Origin: Sodiomyces alkalinus F11
Taxonomy: Eukaryota > Ascomycota > Sordariomycetes > Glomerellales > Plectosphaerellaceae
Direction: 5' to 3'
Assembly (NCBI RefSeq): GCF_003711515.1
Contig: NW_021167093.1
Span: 298,643-362,642, forward strand
Length of the DNA: 64,000 nucleotides
The notes below the pieces were generated by a model. It searched no databases and was not told the DNA's origin. It saw only the letters and a program-made list of their open reading frames with translations. Of this stretch, positions 57,243-64,000 are shown piece by piece (the stretch's first letter is position 1; each line of letters begins with the position of its first letter). The translations under genes were made by a program, and so were the position numbers.

Positions 57243-59030
57243 AATATAGTGATTCCTAGTACTCGTATATAATCACTATTACTACTTATATAAGTAAATA
57301 GGCGTGGTTCCCCTAATTAACTTCTTATTATATCGCGTATATATCCTTTCTTCCCTTTAATTCTATCGAGCACTTATAATATTCCCTACTCGTTAATAGT
57401 AAGTATCCCGATATACTACGTAGTTAAGTACCTAACGGACGTCTATCGTTTAAAGGATCGAGAGTTTATATAAGAATTCTCCAGGTATTTTACTAAGGGG
57501 AAAATAGGCGTAGGACTTACCTTCGACGGGTACTTTAGAGCTATTACGTTATTCGGAGATATGAACGGTATTACTATAGGGTTATAATCTATTAGCATAG
57601 TATTTAATTAGTGGCGTAGCGATAATAAGTTAACCGTTACTTTATACCGCTAGTAAACCGTTAACGCTGGATACGACGACCCTATTAACCGCTAACTCTG
57701 CCGTGCCGTATTCGCTCTAGCTAACGAAGTAGAGCGTATAGTGCCCGTTAATAGTACCTAGTAAATCGTTGCCTTATATTCCTAGCCTTAGTTCTTAGTA
57801 GATAATAATATTAACGTCGCTAGCTAGCCCTAGTATTCCTAAATATTCGAGCAATACCTAGCTATAGCTTATTACAACGCCCCTAAGGCCGCTAATAGCT
57901 AAGTCATCCTTAACCCCCTGTCTAGCCGCCGACTAGGTCCTACAGTAACTGTCTTAGGCTTACCGTTACCGCGTAATAATACTACTACTATCGCCTAGAC
58001 ACTAGCCCTTAGTACCCCTCCTTTATAGCTGCACGACGTGATAATGCCCTTTTATGTCCTTCGGACGGTCTATAAGCTAGCGTCCCTAAGCCTTAAGTTA
58101 ACGAACTCGCTAGAACGCCTATAGAATAACGAGATTAGTGGAGTAGATTTCCTTTATAATACGGCCGATTACCTGGCTAATATAAAGCCCCGTATCGCTA
58201 TTATCGAAAATTTCCTATAATCGCGATAGAATATACCGGCCCTAGGTATCTAAAGCATTACCGCCGTCCTTACTAGGTTATAGCTAGGTATACCGGTACT
58301 TACTACTATTAGCGCTCCCTCGCCCCTCGCGGGTACTAAGCGCCCATACTAAGGCTATACCTTATCTCCCTTAGCGAAGCGTATATTCTCACGCTCTAGC
58401 TAAGAAGCCCTATATACCTAAGCGGCTAAAAGCTTCGCCGCTAATCTAAATAATACGTCCTAGCTAGTTAACTTTAGCGAGTTTACATACCGAGATTAGA
58501 TATTCGGAGAGATTAAATAGCGCTTACACGCCGCTATACTACCTTTTCCGGCCGTTATTTAGGCGGCCGCTTTCCTTAATAAGTATATAGCGAACTATAA
58601 TATGTAGAACGCCGCCGAGCTAAGTCTGCTTATTAGCTTCTAGTATATAGAAAAGCTGGTTTATCTCGTACAGTTAGACCCTCTTAGCGCTCTAGACGAC
58701 GATAAGCGTGAATAGCTGGCTAAACGGTATATCGACGATACGGATCTCGCTAAGGTAGTTATTTAGCGCGCCGTAGTAGTAGCACGCCACTACGAGTCTT
58801 ATAGTAAGAAGGGCGTTATAGTCTTATATAAGATCTTATAGTAGATAGTGGAGGAGTAAAAGGCCGAGCTTACGGAGGATAATATAGCTAAGATCCTAAA
58901 TCGTGAAGTATCGCGTTAGGGCTTCCCCGACGCTAATCCGTAACCACTAGAAGTCACTAAGATTTAAGTAGACGTTAGCCGGTAGAGCGTTATAAGTTAT
59001 TAGTGATCGAGTATATAGTTTAGGTATTAG
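57243..59030 (+). pseudogene. Unidentified decayed frame of about 595 codons
   Basis: One plus-strand frame can be followed from 57243 to 59030 with protein-like composition if TAG and TAA are read as former Gln or Trp codons. I counted about 43 such stops and no frameshift. Readable stretches: VKYLTDVYRLKDREF, TKGKIGVGLTFDGYFRAITL, FGDMNGITIGL, LCRAVFALANEVERIVPVNS, IFEQYLAIAYYNAPKAANS, IKPRIAIIENFL, QLDPLSALDDDKRE, YIDDTDLAKVVI. Codons favour a purine first and pyrimidine third base. I do not recognise the family. It follows a chromovirus integrase and precedes an LTR, so it could be a 3' accessory ORF, the gag of another element, or a captured gene or viral sequence. Stop density alone does not prove coding. 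Confidence 0.5.
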
Positions 59031-59450
59031 GGTTTAGTATATAGCTATATTAGTTCTAAGTATAGTATATGATTTAGGTATTATAGTATAGGTGTATTAG
59101 ACGGTTTAGCACGGTCAATTTGTATTTTTTTATTTTCCTCTGCCTCTCTATATTCTCTATCTATAGTTTTACTTCCCTATTTACTCCCTAAACTCTCCTT
59201 ATTCGCGTACTTATTTTCCTTTTTTATATAACCTATACGGAGTAGTAATAATGCGTAGTCGGCGTAATATATTATATTACTATACCTACTATTTCCTTTC
59301 TATTATAAACACTATCCCGGGCCTATAGCTACTAAGTAAGCTACCGTGCGGCTAATAAACCCTATATCGGCATGTTATAGTTCGCGCGCCCGGCGCTATT
59401 ATCCCGACGCGGAACGGTTGCTGGATATAGGGCTTTTATCGCCCGGGGTA
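59031..59450. other. Non-coding spacer before LTR
   Basis: RIP-mutated. The first part repeats GATTTAGGTATTA and GTATATAG words (59020-59090). No gene or motif was recognised. Confidence 0.4.
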
Positions 59451-59811
59451 TATAATACGCCCTATTCCTTAGCCTCCGTAGGAATAGCACTAGTATTATC
59501 CGCCCTACTATAGAACGGATAGCGCGGGAGCTATTTGCTTAGATAGGGAATATATAGCTCTAGCGCTATTCGTATAGATAGAGAACGAATAGCGCCTGGA
59601 CTATCAGTACATATAGCGTAGGATTAGTAGTATGGATTATAGTTAGGCCGAACCGGCTAAGGGATATATCCTCGGCGCGGTTCCCCTTTAGTTTAGAGAA
59701 GATATCTGTATTACACCCCATTTTCTATACGTAAAGGTCGCCATTCCGAACCCTAGAAGCCCTAAGTCCAATAGTACTGGCTGGCGAGAGATATGCCTGG
59801 ACAGGGCATAT
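59451..59811. repeat. LTR of about 361 bp
   Basis: Ends TAATACGCC (from TGATACGCC) and GGGCATATCA. It is the inverted relative of the solo LTR at 12740-13069, sharing both ends, AAGATATCT and AGTACTGGCTGG. It may be the 3' LTR of the element to its left, but no clear polypurine tract precedes it and no target duplication was seen. Confidence 0.6.
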
Positions 59812-59990
59812 CAGGACTATAACAGGACTATAACAGGACTATAACAGGATCGTGTACGGGATTAATAATAAAAGGACTATAGGAATAAAATAACGGACTA
59901 AGGACAGGACTATAACGGGACTATAATAAGGTTATATACGGGATTAGTAATAGAAGGACGGTAGGAATATAGGCCAACGCCGGGAATAGT
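59812..59990. repeat. 11-bp tandem repeats and a diverged duplication
   Basis: GGACTATAACA is repeated three times from 59812, then again near 59896. A longer block (ACGGGATTARTAATARAAGG region) occurs twice, at about 59857-59880 and 59939-59962, with C/T and G/A differences. Confidence 0.75.
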
Positions 59991-60437
59991 CGGGAAAAGT
60001 GGCCCTATCCGGTACTAGCCGCTCCTAAGAGTAGAAGTACTCCGGGGGAGGTCGCCCTATTAAGTGCCTCTACCTAGAAAATAAAGGCCGGGTATATCAT
60101 AGAACTATAACGGGTGCCTATATAGATAAGGCCGAGCTCCCGTCTTAACGTGGCCACGGCTACCCTGGGCCGATACTACTATGCAGAGCCGTGGCCTAGG
60201 CTTAGACGTAGATATCCGTTTACGATATCCGTTTAACTGTACTAGTATTAGCCTAGGAGTATATAGTGCTCGTGTAGTGCTACCTCCTTAGTATAGAGAG
60301 GGCAGCGATTATTCTAATTCTTTAGGACTACCTATATTCAAACTAGCTATAACCACCATTTAATCCACGCCTATTCCCTTTTAGACCCTCTCGCTACTAT
60401 CTTTATACTTATTATAACTACCTATCTAATATATAGC
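59991..60437. other. Unassigned spacer
   Basis: Moderately RIP-mutated sequence with no recognisable domain, between the repeat and the third LINE copy. Confidence 0.4.
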
Positions 60438-62397
60438 CTACTATAAGGTACGCTAAAACTTCTAAAGAGCCGCCTATAAATCGCTACAAATATAGCACTC
60501 TAAGGGCCTAGGGGTCTCCTTTAGGGTAGCGTGGAGGGCCTAAAGAATAGCGTATAATTTAGTGTCCACGACGTTAGTAGCGGCCCCTAGGTAAAGCCCT
60601 ATAGCTTTATAGAGCCTTCCAATATTAGTCCACTATAGTATAGCGGCTATAGCCTGCGAGGGTCCTATAGGGGGCCTAGTAGGGTGGCCCTCGAGAGCCG
60701 TCGGTGTAGAAAACAGCGGTCTATTGGCCTAGATTATATTGTATTTCAGTAATGGCTTCGAGGTAGGCTGTTTTTTAGTCGAGGGTTTCGGGGCTAAGGC
60801 TAGGGTCGGTAGCTGTTTTAGGCCGGTCTTTAAGAGGGAAAAGGGTCTTAGGTCCGCTATATGTTCCAAAGCCTAGGGGGCCTGCTACCTAGCCGAAGGA
60901 CCCTTAATATCCTAAGACTGCCCTACTAAAGCTACTGTTTCTAGGCCTAGTTTATAGAGCTGTGTGGCGGGCAGTAGGTTCCGTAACCGGGCGAGATCCT
61001 GGTCGTTTTCGCTCGCTAGGAGCTAGCGTTTAATAGGGTGGTTCGGTAGGAATTTTAAGGTCCTAAAGGCATAAAGCCTATTAGACCTAGTTAACCGAAC
61101 CGACGCTAGGGGGACTACTGCTTCGAGTTCTAAAGGCAGTAAGGGTCCCCTCTAAAAGCCCTGAAGGCCCTGACTAAAGCGCCGTACTATAGGGGTTCTA
61201 AGCGGTCTACTAGGTGCTTTCTCAGTGATTTAGGGTTCTCCTAGAGCTACGAGCTGAAACCAGTTAACGAGGTAATACAGGCTATATATAGCTGCCTTAG
61301 AGCCTTAGAAGAAAGACCCCTCTACGAGCTAGCCAGCCTATAAAACCTATTTAGGGTCCCTAAAGCTAAGTTTAGGCGTTTTTCGATATAAGGTTTAAAG
61401 AATAGTTCAGAATTAAACTAGACCCCTAGCCACCTAATAGCACCTAGTATAGGTTTAACTAGGTGCCCCCCTATAGTAATAGCGGTGTCTTCTATAGAGC
61501 GTCTTTGATAGAAGTGAATAAGCTCTTTCTTTTAGTAGTCGAAAAGGGCTGCTACGGCTTTTTCTACGGTCTTATAGTTTTTCCTAGTCGACGTAAACGC
61601 TATAGATAGCTAAAATCCGTTAATATAGGAGATGTAAAGCCCCTAAAAACCCGGTCCCGCTATAACCTTCTTAATATAAATTAGGAATACTATAGGGGAA
61701 ACCGGGGAGCCTTATAGAACCCCTATATTTAGTGGGGTAGGCTACTAAACCTGCCCCTTAAAGGCTAGTTATATACGCCTGCTTTCTGTAAAAAAGACTA
61801 CCTATTTAACCAGATTCGGGGGCAGTTAAAGATCTTGAAGAGTCCCAAGTAGCTGGGGACGAGCGATATGATCGAAAGCCCCTTTAGTATCTAGAAATAG
61901 CGTAGAAATCACCGGAATTTAGCGTGATTTACGCTGCTTCTTAATATAGTGAAGGAGGAGAAGGGCCGTATCGATAGCAGAGCGTTATTATTTACCCCCT
62001 ATTCAACTAGGGTGTAGTAGGTCGTCGCGGGTATTAGCTAGAAAGCTAAGCCTAGCAGCTATAACCCTTTCGAGTACTTTACCTAGGCAGTTTAGAAGGG
62101 CTATGATTCTATAAGCCTTAGGATCTAAATAGTCCTTCTTCCCTGGCTTCGGCATAATAACTCCGAGGGCTTCTTTCTAGTAGATAGGGTGGTGCCCTGT
62201 GGAAAAGAGCGCTGAGTAGGCCTGTAAAAAGTACCCGGGAATAGCCTTATAGGCCTATTAGATCGGTTTTAAGCCTATTCTATTAGGTCTAGGGGCCCTT
62301 ACTTTAGCGGCTCTAAAAGTCGCGCGATATAGTTCTATAGCCTAAAGGCTAGGCTACTCTCACGGCCTTCTAAGGCCCTTACTATATAATCTAGTTA

Positions 62398-63777
62398 CAG
62401 TGGGGTAGCAGAAATTTCGGGATAATCCACACCTTCAACGCGATCAATACGTTACACCTCTATCACTACCCTACCTTTAAATAGCTATAACTATAGATTA
62501 ATAATGGTCTTAGACGCTTAACCACTATTATTCGCCTTATAAGAGGGCGATGATTATAACCCTATGCGAAATAGGGTTATCCTATCGTTAGATTACGTGT
62601 CGCGAAGGCGTATCCCCTAGCACTAGGCACGGAAAATATAAACGGTATTAACACTAGGAATCTACCTAGTTACTCTGTCGCCTAGGGCGCCCACGAACGC
62701 TTAGCGAATAGCAAAAAAGATACCTCTTCCGACTTATCGAAGCCGATCCTTTTATTTCGTGTAAGGTTCTTCGAGATCGGGCTAATCTATACTGTAGTCC
62801 GGAGATATTTAAGCACGAGCTTATCCGGGGAGGTATCCTATACTTCCGAGCACTTTAACGCCTAAACTTAACGGAAGAACACGCGGCTATAAGGCTTACC
62901 TTCGCGAAGAAGTACCTAAAAAAGGATCTTAACTATTAGCGACGCGTTATCTTTTCTAATAAATCTATAATCGCACGCGGTGATAATACTTATTAGAAAT
63001 AGGTGTTTTACCTATGTATAAGTCACTTTATATCCTAGATTTCTTTAATACTAATAAGCTTATAGGGAGAACGACTATGGCTCTATTACGTATAACCTCA
63101 GGGTAAGCTAATAAGACATAACTAGATATTCTAGGGCGCTTTTATATACTACTCGCGTATATCTTTATACTAGATATACGGAGACCCTGAATCTAAGCGT
63201 GGAGGCGTTTCCGGGCGCGTTATAAAGCCCTGCCTTAAAGAGTACCTGCCTACGATATACGAGCCGGGTAGTGTCTTCGTCTAAGATAACGCCCCTACGT
63301 ATATAGCTAATATAGTGTAGAATTAGTTAAAGATATAGGCTTAGGATAATAGGATCAAGACTATAGACTAGCCGCTATACTCCCCTGACCTTAACCCTAT
63401 AGAAAACGTGTAGAAATTGATAAAGAAGCGTATTTGCCGTAAGGAGCTATGTCTTTTAGATATAAAGACTAATAAGCAGTCTATAGAACTGCTTATTAGA
63501 GCCGCTATTATAGTATAGGAGGAGTTCGAAGAGGAGCTATGATAACGGCTAGTTAACGGGATACCGTGTAGAATAGAGGCTGTTATCAAGGTAAACGGGT
63601 AGTATATAAAGTATTAATAGATATTATTTTATAGCCCTGATTCTAAGGTATCTAGAATATATAACTACTACTACTTTTACTAGGAACTGATATGTTGAGA
63701 GGACTTGGAAGATAATGGTAGAATTGATAGTGGTGAGGTATTTTTAGAAGTGTCCCGAAACTTTTGTCACCTGACTG
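62398..63777 (+). mobile_element. Tc1/mariner-like DNA transposon, 1380 bp
   Basis: It is flanked by TA (62396-62397 and 63778-63779) and has inverted ends of about 24 bp: left CAGTGGGGTAGCAGAAATTT, right (reverse complement) CAGTCAGGTGACAAAAGTTT, each followed by CGGGA. The host LINE sequence is continuous if the element and one TA are removed. A decayed transposase is readable in one plus frame: FSNKSI (62952-62969), QDNAPTYIA with the second Asp at 63285-63287 (Gln codon now TAA), and YSPDLNPIEN with Glu at 63402-63404. Many Trp and Gln codons are stops, and the first acidic residue is Asn. Confidence 0.88.
62480..63590 (+). pseudogene. Tc1/mariner transposase remnant (DDE type)
   Basis: A cut-and-paste transposase with an N-terminal helix-turn-helix region (about 62480-62900) and a DDE catalytic domain. 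The motifs FSNKSI, QDNAPTYIA, YSPDLNPIEN and KKRICRKEL are in one frame over 640 bp, so damage is by substitution only. There are 38 residues between the second Asp and the Glu. The first Asp is Asn (GAT to AAT fits RIP). It cannot be active. The ORF on the opposite strand at 63368-63589 is a shadow. Confidence 0.8.
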
Positions 63778-64000
63778 TAGAATCTAGGGGCCATTAGAAG
63801 AGTAAGAGGGGCCTAGGTCCCCTAAGGGCCTGTAAATATAGGGGTTTCGAGGGCGTTAGTACCGGTAGTAGAGGGTACTAGAAAAAGGGTTTAAAGTAGG
63901 GCGTTATATTTATCCCTCAAGGCGTAGGCTTTCTGCTTTGTAGGCGTTTGAATCGGTGGGACTTTCGCGTTAAGGCCGGTTTTCGTATAGGTATAGGCCT

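Larger units (their letters stand above)
60438..64000 (-). mobile_element. LINE with RNase H domain, copy 3, interrupted and open at the window end
   Basis: Matches copy 2 from about 33307 onwards: RNase H remnant, then reverse transcriptase (about 61470-62390). It resumes after a DNA transposon, at 63780, with sequence corresponding to 35340-35560. Its 3' end is missing at 60438. The reverse transcriptase active site near 61620 reads YINGF where YxDDF is expected. It continues beyond the window. Confidence 0.75.

Noticed and set aside
63368..63589. 73-codon minus-strand ORF
   Set aside because: Antisense shadow of the mariner transposase.

Overview
The window reads as a filamentous ascomycete (Pezizomycotina) chromosome segment. 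Two intact nuclear genes with short GT-AG introns (53 to 128 bp) sit in about 58 kb of retrotransposon wreckage. Outside the gene islands the dinucleotides CpA and TpG are nearly absent and TpA is very common, while CpG and G or C runs survive. That is the footprint of repeat-induced point mutation (RIP). It explains why almost no long ORFs exist there: Gln and Trp codons have become TAG or TAA.

Layout. 1-3344 is a normal-composition island with a secreted GH37 trehalase gene (three exons, + strand). 3345-38445 is a nested retrotransposon block: an LTR and Copia remnant from 3715; a minus-strand Copia (5869-26725, TAATT target duplication) inserted in it; inside that Copia a plus-strand Tad-type LINE (about 8895-21715), itself split by a minus-strand LINE (9756-15661) that carries a solo LTR (12740-13069, 5-bp target duplication); also inside the Copia a 5'-truncated plus LINE (22979-25540, perfect 13-bp target duplication). 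Further right are two minus-strand copies of an RNase-H-bearing LINE (26749-28655 and 32465-37440), more Copia pieces, a foldback element with internal tandem repeats (29008-29285) and a 29-bp minisatellite (30923-31125).

38446-41515 is the second island, with a four-exon dynamin-related GTPase gene of the DNM1/DRP1 type on the minus strand (808 aa), ending only about 136 bp from an LTR. 41516-64000 is again RIP-mutated: an A-rich tract, an unrecognised plus-strand reading frame (about 42990-44460), minus-strand chromovirus (Ty3/Gypsy) pieces split by a plus-strand Copia with a 192-bp LTR, a minus-strand Copia (about 49800-54565), a plus-strand chromovirus (54580-56850), an unrecognised frame of about 595 codons (57243-59030) followed by an LTR (59451-59811), and a third LINE copy interrupted by a 1380-bp Tc1/mariner-like element (62398-63777).

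The two genes have no obvious functional link: one enzyme hydrolyses extracellular trehalose, the other drives mitochondrial and peroxisomal fission. They look like euchromatic islands in a silenced repeat block. No tRNA, rRNA or CRISPR array was recognised. Exon joins, LTR ends and target duplications were read by eye, and family names rest on motif recognition. The two unrecognised frames are the best candidates for something undescribed.
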